Shown: positions 10,754 to 22,069 of the stretch, in pieces
Layout: every line of letters starts with the position of its first letter
How positions within the stretch are numbered: position 1 is the stretch's first letter
Notes under the pieces: generated by a model
What the model was told of the DNA's origin: nothing
What the model saw: the letters and a program-made list of their open reading frames with translations, nothing else
Database searches by the model: none
Program-made: the position numbers and the translations under genes
Assembly: GCA_019925095.2 (NCBI GenBank)
Contig: CM034398.1
Location: forward strand, 13,981,001 to 14,045,000
Reading direction: 5' to 3'
Source: Dendrolimus kikuchii
Taxonomy: Eukaryota; Arthropoda; Insecta; Lepidoptera; Lasiocampidae
DNA length: 64,000 nucleotides

Positions 10754-10898
10754 TTTAGTTCTTATACATACATACATACATACAACAACAGAGCGCCATT
10801 CAAGCTTATTCTTACATACCTCACTTGCTTCTTTGACATTCATAACTCTTGTCATGCACGCTCGTCTATTCTTAAGGCTCCTGACATTTAGTTCTTAT
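10754..10898 (-). mobile_element. RTE-like LINE family B, short internally deleted copy, 12-bp TSD
   Basis: Exact TTTAGTTCTTAT repeats flank the insert at 10754-10765 and 10887-10898. The 121-bp insert starts with the (CATA)n tail and then jumps directly to ACAACAGAGCGCCATT. It therefore lacks the 'acttcacgccagttccc..ggcacg' segment present in the other copies: a 3'-internal deletion in addition to 5' truncation. Confidence 0.85.
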
Positions 10899-11224
10899 GT
10901 AAGACATAAACATATTATATGAAAACAAAGTTACTTTCACATTTATATATCATTCGTAATATTGATAGCAGTTCTCGTAGAGTATGGTTATCAAGTAAAC
11001 GTCCTTAAAATGCGAAACTTTATATGTGTATTTAATATGTAGGAAGGTAAGGCAATCCTGATTTCTCGGTTCCAATCGTTGTTGATATTTTCCTTGTCTT
11101 TATATTGAGGACATGGTCTCATTATACTGCCATAGCATTCGTTTATTTATTTCGTCGATTTATTTATTATATTATAATAAGGACATTATGATCTTCGGTC
11201 ATTCAATTGTAATTAAAACTAGAG
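10899..11224. other. No feature recognised
   Basis: AT-rich unique sequence between two repeats. I see no coding or structural signal. Confidence 0.35.
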
Positions 11225-11345
11225 CTAGTTAAAGTGGCCGAAACGTCGGAAAAACCAAAAATCAAATAAAATTACCGCGCTTAAAACCGTTAAAACGTAG
11301 TTTTATTATGTATACAAGTCGCGAAAACTTAAGAAAATATTATAG
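11225..11345 (+). repeat. Second copy of the GTGGCCGAAACGTCGG repeat
   Basis: This copy shares the core GTGGCCGAAACGTCGG, then TTAAAAC.GTTAAAACGTAG, TTTTATTATGT and AGTCGCGAAAA.TTAAGAAAAT with the copy at 3.6 kb. The left inverted arm is absent, so the copy is partial. Confidence 0.6.
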
Positions 11346-11361
11346 AGCTAGTTGGTTTACA

Positions 11362-11775
11362 ATTTATAATATTATAAAATCCTAAACATGCCGTGTCTGT
11401 ACATTAAAGCTATTAAAACAAAAACCCACTGGAATAGATTATATAAACGATGGAGAATACAATGCATGTTTTTAAATTTCTTGTCTGTTTGTTCGGGGTT
11501 CACGTGAAAACTATTGGGCCGATTTCGATGCGATTTTCGCTGAGCAGTAAATTCATAGACTTAAAATCTGCGCTATGTTTTTATCCCAGGAATCCCGCGG
11601 AAATTTTTCCGGGAGCGGTTTGAAGTTTTTCCGATGCAACAAAATTATCTTATTCCGATACAGTTTCCACTAAAACGATAGTTTAGGTTTTTTTTTAATT
11701 CTGCGACACTGAGTCCCGATAAATTTCAAGTCAAGCATGGATGAAGTCGCGGGCATATCCTAGTTAAGAAATATA
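11362..11775 (+). mobile_element. Helitron-like non-autonomous repeat
   Basis: This is a copy of a family also present at 33475-33880, at 52585-53790 (interrupted) and at 44761-45110 (minus). Shared phrases are AAACTATTGGGCCGATTTCG, GACTTAAAATCTGCGCTA, 'AATCCCGCGG', 'CACTAAAACGATAG' and the end GTCGCGGGCATATCCTAGT. The CTAG|T end and the absence of TSDs suit Helitron-type insertion, but the assignment is inferred. Confidence 0.5.
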
Positions 11776-12600
11776 ATTGTATCAGCCCGCGACCAAATAC
11801 ATCTCCTATAAGAATGTCCTGACTAAGAATATAAAGTTATATCCTAAACCAGTCTCTCATTTGAAGAATAGATCCCGGTCAGCTCCAAACCGCTCACCGT
11901 CTGGGCTTGTCATAGTACCTTTCATCTAGAAGAAGGCTGTGCCCACAGGATAGACTAATATAGTCCAAAAGTTGGCGTCCCGACCGCTTTTTATTGGCGT
12001 CACCGTTGCAATTCACTAATAAACACATCGTCACGGCAACGGCAATAACAGCGATAATTTTAATGTATTACTATCACGATTAGTTCTAACTTCGCTAAAT
12101 GGCGTTGCGGGTATTTATTATTAGGTACTTTGAATAACAAATTAAGAACGAAATTTCTAATCATTATAAACATTCCTAGTTCATTACATACAAATCCTTT
12201 TTTTAAAGCAAGCGAAACCATGGGCAAAAGCTAGTATCGACAAATTTATAGTAAGTTTCAAAATTTTTTTATATAAGTTCTAAAACTAGTTATATTATGC
12301 AAAAAGATAATTATATATATATATGTATATATATATATTAATAATATAATAGTATTAAATAAGTGATTTATGGCTAGTGTTGTAGATTACGACAATCATT
12401 ACTATAAATATGGTGTTTAGTATAAAAAGCTTAGTTATTTTTTTTAATATGGAATTAATGAAAATAAATGTAGAACCTTAAACATCCTGGTCAATAGAGT
12501 TCAAGGTTAATGTATAAACACTTGATAATGGAACAAACACTTTATAAACGAGCCCATAAAAATATATTAAATGCTGAGTTACTTTTTCTGTTTACATGTT
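11776..12600. other. No supportable gene; contains an AT microsatellite
   Basis: An (AT)n/(GTAT) run lies at about 12312-12345. Otherwise this is AT-rich sequence without a coding signal or a repeat match in the window. Confidence 0.4.
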
Positions 12601-12835
12601 AGTTTTATGCTGCGGCCACACCTATGATAACGTTAAAGACATTGACTGCGGCTGAATACTTCTTACTTAAATCGTTAAAAATATCGCCCATAAACGAATA
12701 GCCACTATTTGTGTATCTGTCATTACGTAACGTCATTAACAATTAAAAATAATATCGCATCACGAATAACCCATTACACCCACCGCCACATTTGCGTGAA
12801 ATAGCCTTTACCTGTAACATTATCGCAGATGAAGC
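12601..12835. mobile_element. MITE-like element, second copy
   Basis: It is homologous to the ends and interior of 10121-10500 (GATAACGTTA left, GTAACATTATCGCAGATGAA right, plus 'GCATCACGAATAACCCATTAC'). Its ends form an imperfect inverted repeat. No transposase frame is present. This copy lacks the L4 insertion, so it approximates the empty state of the first copy. Confidence 0.5.
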
Positions 12836-13261
12836 CCTACTATTAGGCTATGTTTGATATTTCATATCAGTTTTTTTCTATTTATTTGTCTATAGGGAAG
12901 TATATAATTATGTAGCAGTGAATGTTTTATAATATTTTTGCCCTTTCACCCGACTGCCAAGGAAGGGATGTGTTTTTCACACGTATTTTGTATGTCTGTA
13001 ATTTTTTTTATTATCTCGTATTTTACAAACGGCTTGATGTATTTCAACAGTTAACGTATTGTTATATTCGTCTTAAAAACCCAAGTTTCCTTACATAGGT
13101 GCTGGAGAAAAAAACAAATGTTTGGTGCGAAATAGTAATACGGTGATAAAAAAACCAAACCTATAAGTAGGGTGTCAAAATAAATTAATAATATAATAAA
13201 AATAAAAAGTAATAATAAAAATAATTTGCGCTCAAATGAAAATCTTTTGTTAACAATACCT

Positions 13262-13745
13262 GCACACACTTCTTTCTTCGTAGGAAATGCTTTTGCCGTA
13301 CAGGCTGTTCGACTATGGAACTGCCTCCCCTTACCAATCAGACAAGCTAAATCAATGACTACATTGAAATGTATGGTCACTGACCATTATTGGTCTATTA
13401 AATAAAATTGTTGCATTACGAGTACATGAATGTATCTATTGTTCGCATATATGTATATCTAATTTATAATATCATCTTTATCTAATTATATATAGTAGTA
13501 TATTTATGTTTTATTTTATTTTTAATAGTATTTGATTCTTATTTTATTACTTTTATCTTAGTTTAGTACACCACCAAAAATCGTTTGAAATTTCTTTTAA
13601 AATTTCCTTAGACACTAGGTTGCTTGGAAGAGATCGCTATAAGCGATAAGGCCGCCCATTGTTCTAATGCAAATGTATCCATATCAACTGTCCAGATTTA
13701 AGTTTATGGTGAACAATAAAGAGTTTCATCCATTCATTCATACAT
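13262..13745 (+). mobile_element. L4 LINE 3' end with C-terminal coding remnant
   Basis: The plus strand encodes FAVQAVRLWNCLPLPIRQAK, the typical 'R.WN.LP..IR' C-terminus of LINE polyproteins. The L4 3'UTR follows, with GGAAGAGATCGCT-ATA-AGCGATAAGGCCGCC, an AATAAA-like signal and a (CATT)n tail. The copy at about 58700-59185 is the same subfamily. The 109-codon minus frame across it is an antisense shadow. Confidence 0.7.
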
Positions 13746-14162
13746 ACATTAAGTTATAATTATAGGTTTGAATTTAATTAGAAATAATAAATTGGTGTAA
13801 AAAAAATTTGATAGCGTAAAAATAGGCCGTCTTTAATTCGGACCTCGTGTTATCTATAATATGACTTTTAGAATAGTTATAAATATCCGTACACCCATCA
13901 AATTTAAAACGAATTAGTTCGATAGACCCTAGAAAATTACTCCATTAACCACACGATCAAAATTCTCTTGAAGAATTGAATTGCTAACGTAAATTGTAAT
14001 TTTCATTTGTCTGTTTTGTTTCGCGTGCAATCAATCTTCTCTACATTTTGCCCGACTTATACACAGTTTTTGTTCATAAGAGTGTTCCGGGACACTAAAG
14101 AGTAAAATAAAATAAATCATAAAAAATTCGACTACAAAAAATATAACTTAAAAGTAATGCGC
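13746..14162. other. No feature recognised
   Basis: AT-rich unique sequence without a coding signal. Confidence 0.35.
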
Positions 14163-14359
14163 TAAAAGGACCGAAACAAGGTTGAGAATAGGAAAACAAA
14201 TATAAAATAAAAAACTCTACTTCGGTTTAACATACTATATTATGCGGTATTTAACTTAGTCTTTCAATTCATGATATATATATATAGCCTGTCAAAACGA
14301 AGTAGACTTTTTTGTTGTAATTTTGTCTTCTATTCTTAATCTTGTTTCGGTCCTTTTAA
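14163..14359. repeat. Inverted repeat with about 62-bp arms around an AT-rich spacer
   Basis: The left arm 14163-14224 (TAAAAGGACCGAAACAAG..TCTACTTCG) and right arm 14298-14359 are imperfect reverse complements separated by about 73 bp. The arms are diverged (several mismatches and small indels), so the structure is old. It could be a foldback MITE or two oppositely oriented copies of a short repeat. Confidence 0.7.
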
Positions 14360-15261
14360 TGCTGTTATGGTCGGTGAGGATAAATCCCGTGGTTTAATAA
14401 ATAAATACTTTCTTTTTGTGTTAATTTGCTGTTATTTCGACCTAATAAACACAATTAAAATTAATTCACGTATTTCCGTCAATATTTTTCACACGACAAA
14501 AAAAAACAAACCAAAACTTTGACATAAAAAATATCACATTCAAAAACTCTATTCTATGAACAAAATAGGTTTTACAAGCACGAGACTGCAACAAATGCAT
14601 TACTTTTAAATTTTCTTTTTTGCAGTCGAGTTTTAATTTGCCTATATCATTCTTCCTAGAGAGAAACAGGAATGAATTTATTTAATTAACATTGTGCACG
14701 GACTACAATTATAGCAACTGCAGACTCGGATCGATCTCTTATTAATTAAAGTAAACAAATATATAATGTTTGACTGTTTACAAAGCAAAGTTACTTTGAA
14801 AAAAAAGGTGCCTGACCGTAGATAAATTAGATATGAGGTAATTCATTAAAGCCAACCAATCAGCGGCGGTTCAATTTATTTTTTATCGATATTGCGGATA
14901 TTTTTGATATTAATTCATAAAAAACCAACGCAGCCTCGCCGGCAAGTATTTTCATTGGAACGTTATTGAACAACGAAACATAATATTTTGTGGAACGTTT
15001 AATAATTGTTTGTGTTTCTTTTAAGGTTTCGTAGCCATTTTGTAAAATAACTTTTATATCTTCACCATATCAAAATAATATTAGATGTGACTATCTTACT
15101 TGTAAATGAGGGTTGAAGTGATTGAATATAGGTACATAGCTATGTGGGACATCGTTAATTACATCATGAAAAATCATAATAATGTTTTTTAATTATTTTT
15201 ATTTAACTTGTTGGTAGATATAGCTTACAAAATTATAAAAATTGTATTTTCTCCGTCTTAG
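14360..15261. other. No supportable gene
   Basis: AT-rich sequence with no family matches elsewhere in the window and no convincing frame. Confidence 0.35.
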
Positions 15262-15508
15262 GTTTTAAACTACATACATACATACATAACTTCACGCCAG
15301 TTTCCTTGCGGGGTAGGCACGAACAACAGAGCGCCATTTAGGATTATTCTTACACACCTCACTTGCTTCTTTGACATTCATAACTCTTGTCATGCACGCT
15401 CGTCTGATCTTAAGGCTACTGACATCACCTTCTGCTAGTACACGATCAATTTGATCACGGAAGGTGTGTCGTGGCCTTCCACGACTTTTAAACGATGTTT
15501 TAAACTAC
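15262..15508 (-). mobile_element. RTE-like LINE family B, 5'-truncated copy, 12-bp TSD
   Basis: Exact GTTTTAAACTAC repeats lie at 15262-15273 and 15497-15508. The insert begins with (CATA)n and ACTTCACGCCAGTTTCCTTG and runs to CCTTCCACGACTT. About eight bases (TTAAACGA-like) then precede the right TSD and match neither the element nor the TSD. They are probably filler added at the 5' junction during target-primed insertion. Confidence 0.85.
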
Positions 15509-15634
15509 GGGGAAGAAATATATTTTATGTATTTAAATATAAGTTTAATATAGTATGTATTTATTATAGAAAAAATTGGCAGCAATTAAATTTATACACC
15601 ACCTACGTCGCCAGATTAGCTAAGAATATTCTAT

Positions 15635-15740
15635 AAGTTACCTAGAGGAGATGGCTTTAAGCGATACAACCGCCTCTTGTTTTGCCTAAAAATATTGTAA
15701 CTAGTGTATTATCTCTCTTATTTTCATGAACAATATATAT
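15635..15740 (+). mobile_element. L4 LINE 3'-end fragment
   Basis: GAGGAGATGGCTTTAAGCGATACAACCGCC matches the L4 3' hairpin region with one arm mutated. 'tgcctaaaaatattgtaa' and a (TCTC)-type tail follow, as in the 48-49 kb copy. Confidence 0.55.
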
Positions 15741-16658
15741 CTAGAAAATTCTTTTAGTAAAATTAATTTCAATAAGAATGACGTTGAATACGTTTTGAGA
15801 TATGATTCCGTAGTCAAATCACTAAAATAGTAGCTGATTGTCACCTTTACGGAACTCTTAACAATTTATGGACTGTTACGGAATTTCCCAATTTATTTAC
15901 AATTAAAAAAATGTACTCTTGTTTCGATTGAAATGTGTATTCGGGGTTATTGCCAATAGCCAATTAGTCGAATTGCCTATACTCCAGTTTTCATTGAAAA
16001 CCATCGATATCGAGTACCTCTTGCATGATTAATTCGGTAATTCAAGCAGAAGGACGGTTGATCGAACAGCAATAATCACCGTTTGTCGATCCCAAACGTT
16101 TGGATTCGAGGGACAGATTTCATCGATATATGCATAACAAATTGAAACCATACCAACCTTTACAGATCAAATAAGTTTAATTGACAATTATACGAACTAG
16201 AGTGTTTCTCGTAGTTTTAGTCAGCGTTGGTTTTGATTTTTTTTTATAAATATTTCGGGATAAAGAATATCTTATGTTTACATTATTATTCTTAGCGAAA
16301 ATACAGATATACTTACCAAAACAGGCTTCCTCGCAGCTTCGGCTATGTGAATAAAAAATTCACTGTCAAATCATCCCATGAGATAACAGGACTAAGGTAA
16401 TTCCTTACAGTCCCTACATGAAAGTATGTACATACACATAATTTTAAACTTCCATAATTATCTGTTGATTTAGTAACTTTGAATCCTACTTTGTGTAAAC
16501 AAATTATCATATTTTCTGAGATGGAAAGTATTATAGATTCTTTCAATTTTTGACATTTACGATGTATAAAATGTATTTTAAAATCAAATATTCCCTTTTT
16601 TGGGTCTTCCCGTTGAGATTTTCTGTTTGCGCTACAACTTGAGGTTGTTTAAGAGCGT
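15741..16658. other. No supportable gene
   Basis: AT-rich sequence with isolated ATCGAT-rich stretches near 16000-16130. No coding signal or repeat match is seen. Confidence 0.35.
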
Positions 16659-16882
16659 TGTAATATTTCTATATTTCACACCTTCCATGATCAAATTGAT
16701 CGTGTACTAGCGGAGGGTGATGTCAGGAGCCTTAAGAACAGACGAGTGTGCATGACAAGAGTTATGAATGTCAAAGAAGCAAGTGAGGTGTGTAAGAATG
16801 GGCCTAAATGGCGCTCTGTTGTTCGTGCCTACCCCGCAAGGGAACTGGCGTGAAGTTATGTATGTATGTATGTAATATTTCT
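16659..16882 (+). mobile_element. RTE-like LINE family B, 5'-truncated copy, 12-bp TSD
   Basis: Exact TGTAATATTTCT repeats lie at 16659-16670 and 16871-16882. The insert starts with a few unmatched bases, then CACACCTTCCATGATCAAAT, and runs through the coding end ([13 protein letters not shown]) to (TATG)n. The 74-codon minus frame is antisense. Confidence 0.85.
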
Positions 16883-17084
16883 TAGAGGGCAACAACGCGT
16901 TAGCAACTAACTCATCTGGTTTTGCCAACATCCATAGTTGACTGTTTGCCTGCTTTAGGTAATAAAAAGGTAAAAAAATGTATGTATATGTGTGTGTTTT
17001 TCTGTAGTATATATTCTAATTCTGTAGGTAGATTGCTTAAATGTGTGTATAGTTAAATCATAAAATATTTTAGTGTACACAACC

Positions 17085-17235
17085 CTACCTTTGTGTTTCT
17101 CCTCTTCTCGCTAGACTCATAGGTTTGCTAGAAGAAAACTCTTTTAGGGTTAAGCTCGCCTTCGTACATCACCACTATTCTATAATTTTGTATGTAGCTT
17201 TTTGTGTATAATAAAGAATACAGAAAAAAAGCGTA
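17085..17235 (+). mobile_element. L4-related LINE 3' end, second subfamily
   Basis: It shares CATAGGTTTGCT.GAAGA, AACTCTTTT.AGGGTTAA, CTCGCCTT.GTA and 'GTGTA.AATAAAGAA' with 37797-37975. The position and form of the hairpin correspond to the L4 hairpin, but its stem sequence differs (AACTCT/AGGGTT instead of ATCGCT/AGCGAT). Confidence 0.55.
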
Positions 17236-17495
17236 AAAAAAGCGAGGGAAAACTAACCTGTGGCCAGAAGCTACTTATGTTTAAGGAGCTTTTTAACGTT
17301 ACATTTTTTACTGGGCGATGTAGTATACTTAATGGTTAAGTAACCACCTACAAAGTTTTTAGAAGTTAATGGAAGGTCTACAAATTGAGTAAGCATCCTA
17401 ACACTAGAATTCCAGATGTCAACAATTGAAACATTTTTAGCTTTTAGCAACTACCTCTCGGGGAATCGTTTAGACAGGACGTTTAGATATTCAGC

Positions 17496-17704
17496 CGTGA
17501 CCCTCGGCTATAAACGTAAAAGTTTTATGTTAATGCGTCTCTCCAGTGGCAGGGTATCCGTCTGTATTGCATAAGTTCACTAATAAATTAGTGAGTTAGT
17601 GTTGTCTCGAAATAAACGGAATACACAAAGGACTCGGCGCAAGGCTTAGCGCAATGACTTTTTGAAAATAAATAGTGGACTCCCCCGATGGGCCGAGGGT
17701 CACG
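17496..17704. repeat. Possible TIR element (13-bp exact GC-rich inverted repeat)
   Basis: CGTGACCCTCGGC at 17496-17508 and its exact reverse complement at 17692-17704 bound about 183 bp of unrecognised sequence. A 13-bp GC-rich inverted match at this spacing is unlikely by chance in this AT-rich context. No convincing TSD is seen. Confidence 0.4.
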
Positions 17705-20700
17705 TTAGATCAAAAGGGAGTTAAGCTTGAAAGAGGATTGAAATATAAACAATCGGGAATTAACAAATTATTATGAACTTTAACAACAATAAACATAGGT
17801 CACTTTTACATCGAAATATGGGATAGGTCTCGCGGGATACAGATTCAAAATTCATGCGAGCGAATCGGAATAAACCGTGTGCTTTCGATAATGAAGATGA
17901 TAATAGGATAGCTTCTATCCCGGGAAATGGGAAGGTGGCGTGAACGAAGTCACGTGGAAAGTTTTCTTAAAACTTATTCGAAAACTACATCTTAGTGATC
18001 ACAGTTAACATGTTAATTCTCATATTCAAGTTTTTAAGTAAAATGTTTCTTCTATTTCATTTTAGTATTATAACTTCAATAAGAAAAGGAACGAAATTCC
18101 TATCCAAATAAATATTGCACGACTTTAATGTAACAATAAACTGTAAATATTGCTCACTGATAATAAATTCTGAAAGTACCTACTATTGCGGACTTAAGTG
18201 CGGCCGTATACTTCTAATAGGCCTGGTGGGATATATCAAGAAACAACTGTGATCTTGCGGGTAAAGTTGGCTTAGGATACTTTATGTTGTAAAAATGTGC
18301 GTTAAGCATATTCAAGTCGTGTCTACACTATTATAATACTGGTTACACTATTATTATTGTTATTCGACAACCTTGGCGTGTTCAATGTTTTTTACGTTCA
18401 CATCAGCGTTTCAAAGACAACCTCTGTGTCTGTCTACTATTATAAGCGTAACCAGTCTGGTTCATTGAAACGTAATTCCCCGTAAAAGCAAATTTTATCA
18501 ATAAGTTTTTCTCCAAACGTCGGAATTTTTTACCTAGGCACCCAGACCAGACTAACTACTCTGACTTGCATGTATGGGACCATTTCCAGTTATCTGTTCT
18601 GTAATTTACTTGCCTTGGGAATATTGAATATGTCTGTGTTTGTCTGACGATTCATTTATTTATACCATTTAAGCTATGCTGATGGGTCTTACATAGATAT
18701 ATTGAGTAGATGAGATTTAAAGTAAGTAATAATACTTAGATACTCGTTGTAAGCTTGTGTGGTTCGTGCTAAAATTAATAGTTTCTTCAAATTACTCGTA
18801 AAAGGCTACCGAAATACTGGTTTTACATGAAAAATATAGACAAAGAGTGACCGGAAAGCTTAGTGCGCACCAAATGTATGGGTTATTTCGGTACTTTTAT
18901 CTTGTCAGCGCTAGCATGAAAGAAAAATGTAAGAACTGGAACAAGCATGAAACTATAAGCTTCGCATTCACTTTCATCACACGCACCACACGTGTGGAAC
19001 TCTTTAACAATATCCGTATATCTGTATGCTTCAAATATTGATTGTCTTCAAATCCCGTGTAATTAGGTACCTTTTAGATAAGTTGCGTCATCAAAACCAT
19101 ATCTTCGGTTAAAATTTGATGAGACCGTGGTAAAAGGCGAAACTATCTACGCCAATAAATAAAATTTAAGTGTAACTTAAGCGAAACTCAAGCGAAAACT
19201 GCTATTTATACGATGCGTAATCATAAATTACCGTTCATGATTTTTTATCTGTGCGTTGGTTTGGTAGTATGTTTTCAATAGGCTCTGAAAGAGCTCTACG
19301 GATTTCAATGAAAATTTTAGGAATTAAAACATAGATATACTTACATACATACACATAATCACGTCTGTTTCCCATGTAGGTAGGCAGCGATAAAGGATCT
19401 TCAATTGCGATGATTCTGATAAACAACTTTCGCTTCATCTACTTTAATCAATCTCTTGCTTTGAGATGGTTTTTATCTGACCTTTCTTTAACAGATATGA
19501 AATCTTAAATTTTCATGAAAACGTGAAAAAGCCAGTTTAGTAGTATTATAATAAGTAGTCGAAAATAAAAGATAATATTGTGAGAGACCAATGCTTTAAC
19601 AAGAGAGTGTTAAAGAACAGTAATCCATACTATATAATATGTATGTATGTCCGTAGAATTATCGTCGTTTGTATATCTTTTTGTCCCTTCCCAATGACCT
19701 AGCGGGTGAACAGAATAATAATAGGTATCTATGTAATTTAATGTAATTTGGTATATTTGTACATTCTATAACGACTTTTAATATAAGATAATTTTATCGC
19801 GAAAAATAGATAGGTTTCGTTTCGTTGAACATGTTTCGTATTAAGGTTCTAACTTTAAGAAACAAAACATTAAACTTTCATGACATTGATAAATACATCA
19901 CCCTTCTAGCTTATTAATATTATATTCATGATACTACAGGTTGTGTTTGTTAAACGGCTTCTTCAGAAATAACAACCCATTTCTCAGTTACCTTATGAGT
20001 AGTCACAGCGATATTTTGCCGGAGCTCAGCAAACACTTCCACAGCCAATCCCATGCATTTACGCTCGTGGACTGAAGAGGGTATTGGTGTTTACTCACTC
20101 GCCGTCCATTTTTTGCGGCTCACTCGCCCTACGGCCCCGAGTAAATAATATACTAAGTGACAAACGTCTCATTTCTTTTTATTCCGGGTCACCCTTGAAC
20201 TGAATAAATTGCGAGCAATTTTCGGGGTTATTTACCACGCCCCGGGATGCCAATGATACGCTTCAGAATCTTCGGCACACACTAACATGTATACGCGTAT
20301 CGCCGAATATGCTGCAAATTGCATAATAACGTCGTCTCAGCTTTATATAAGGTTCATTTAATCTGATTGACTGAATGTTTAATAAACTTAAGCGTGAATT
20401 TTGCTCTGAAATGTACTGATCATTTTCACGCCCCAGTTACTTTGCTTTGGTTTCTGTGACAGCTATGATATAAATTTAATTCAAGTTTGTAACGTTGTGG
20501 TCCTATTAAGACTTTTGAGAGTCAAGTGAATCTAGGTTAATTTTGAATTTCAAGGTCTTACCGGCTGACTTGGGACCAAAACTAAGAAGCGTGAAAGGTA
20601 ACGCAGGTCCCTTTGTGTTCTCATCATCTGACTGTTGATCTACTTGGTTCATTAGAAGTAAAAGATATCGGGTTAGATTCTCAGTAGAGTTTCATATCAT

Positions 20701-20990
20701 AAATAAACTACTCGGTATACAATCGTCTGGGAACTCCAAAGGCAATCAAGGACACAAACTTTATGTATTTTTCTAATAGTATAAATACGTTACTTGCTTA
20801 GCTTCGGAATAAAAGCAGATGTATGACTTTATATACTTAGACGAGTCTTAAGCCTGTATTTTAGAACAATACTCAAGCAGAAATCGACGCTAAAGATTAG
20901 GGTAAACCGAATATTATACAATTCGATAGACTGTATATTTTTTTTTATAACGGGAATAAAAATAGAATACTTTTTTATTTTTATCCAGAA
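17705..20990. other. Long block without recognisable gene
   Basis: Apart from a small LINE tail at 19340-19395, I see no repeat-family match or coding frame. The sub-block 20020-20330 is distinctly GC-richer (CTCACTCGCC, CCACGCCCCGGGATGCC, ATACGCGTATCGCCG) and unique in the window. It is a candidate conserved non-coding or promoter-like segment. Confidence 0.4.
19340..19395 (-). mobile_element. Short LINE tail ('CTGCCTAC..GGGAAACAGGCGTGAT' type)
   Basis: The plus strand reads (CATA)n then ATAATCACGTCTGTTTCCCA and GTAGGCAG. This is the reverse complement of a tail also seen on the plus strand at 44522-44598. The (CATA)n run marks the 3' end of a minus-strand insertion. Confidence 0.45.
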
Positions 20991-20994
20991 TTCC

Positions 20995-21760
20995 AGTGTG
21001 AAGTATATGCAAACGAAACTGTGTGGAAAGTCCTAATTATGATGTTTTTATCAAGTCAGATAAAATCTCTTATCTTAACGCAATAACGTGCTTGTACAGT
21101 GCACCGTAGTGATTACAGAGCGCGGTAACCGTCAAGCGTACACGGGTAGAGTGGGCGCTTAAGCCGCATTAAAAATAAACCGTGATATGTGCTCTATTTG
21201 TATTTTTGAACTCATCCGTTCCTTGGATTATCACGGTGTATTTCTATCAACAGTGTGCACAAATGAAAACGTGAAAAGTCCTAGTTAAGATATATTTGAT
21301 CAAATTAGCTAAAATCTCCTATCGTACTGAATTAAGGTGCTTAAACTGCGCACCGTAGCGATTACAGAGCGGGGTAACCGCCAAGCGTATCTGAGTGGAG
21401 CTAGCGCTTGAGCCGCATTAAAGCAAGTCATGAAGTGCGCTCTATTTGTATTTTTGGCCCCAATCGGGCTGGGGATTGTCTCGGGCTTGTTTTTGTCAAC
21501 AGTCACGTCGCGAACGGTTGCTTAATCATGAATGACACGTTTACGTATTCAGTAGGCTCGCGCTACCCGCTAACGAGAACACGAGATAAGTTTACAAACG
21601 CTATCATCTTGAATTCCCGAAGGCGTTCAGTCTTAGCGTTGATTATCCAGAATTTCAAATTAACATATTAGGTATGTCTATGTTCTGTAGTTTAGATATC
21701 CACACTTTAAAGTGCCGATATACTGCAGTAATTACAGAGCGCATGCGAGTAACAGATAAT
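20995..21760. repeat. 249-bp-period tandem repeat, about two and a half diverged units
   Basis: Two adjacent units share GCACCGTAG(T/C)GATTACAGAG (at 21101 and 21350), GGTAACCG.CAAGCGTA and GAGCCGCATTAAA. They also share GCTCTATTTGTATTTTTG and 'TTTTTGTCAACAG'-like or 'ATCAACAGTG' ends. A partial third unit near 21690-21760 keeps TAATTACAGAGCGCATG. The units are diverged by roughly a fifth by eye. Small frames over it (65 and 87 codons) look incidental. Confidence 0.65.
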
Positions 21761-22069
21761 TATAATTAATATTAAAAATTATTTGAATATATTATGTAGT
21801 TGTGTTAGTTTAGTACATAACGCACTCTCATCTCAAACTCAAGTTTTAAATAACGTTGTTTTCAATTTTGGCCGGGAAGTATGCACAACTTAAGCAGTTT
21901 TCTGACCTAAAGCGCACATTGCTACAATTACGCTGAATGTGAGTATGTGGTATCAAATATAAGGACTTTTAGTTATATCCCATTTTTTTTATTATTATTT
22001 ATACTATCATTTCTGTAATTATCGTATAACTAATAATAAAATTATTAAATCGAATTTAATTCATAACAG

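Noticed and set aside
13051..13380. 109-codon minus-strand frame
   Set aside because: Runs antisense across an L4 LINE C-terminus (FAVQAVRLWN on plus) and AT-rich flank; no family resemblance.
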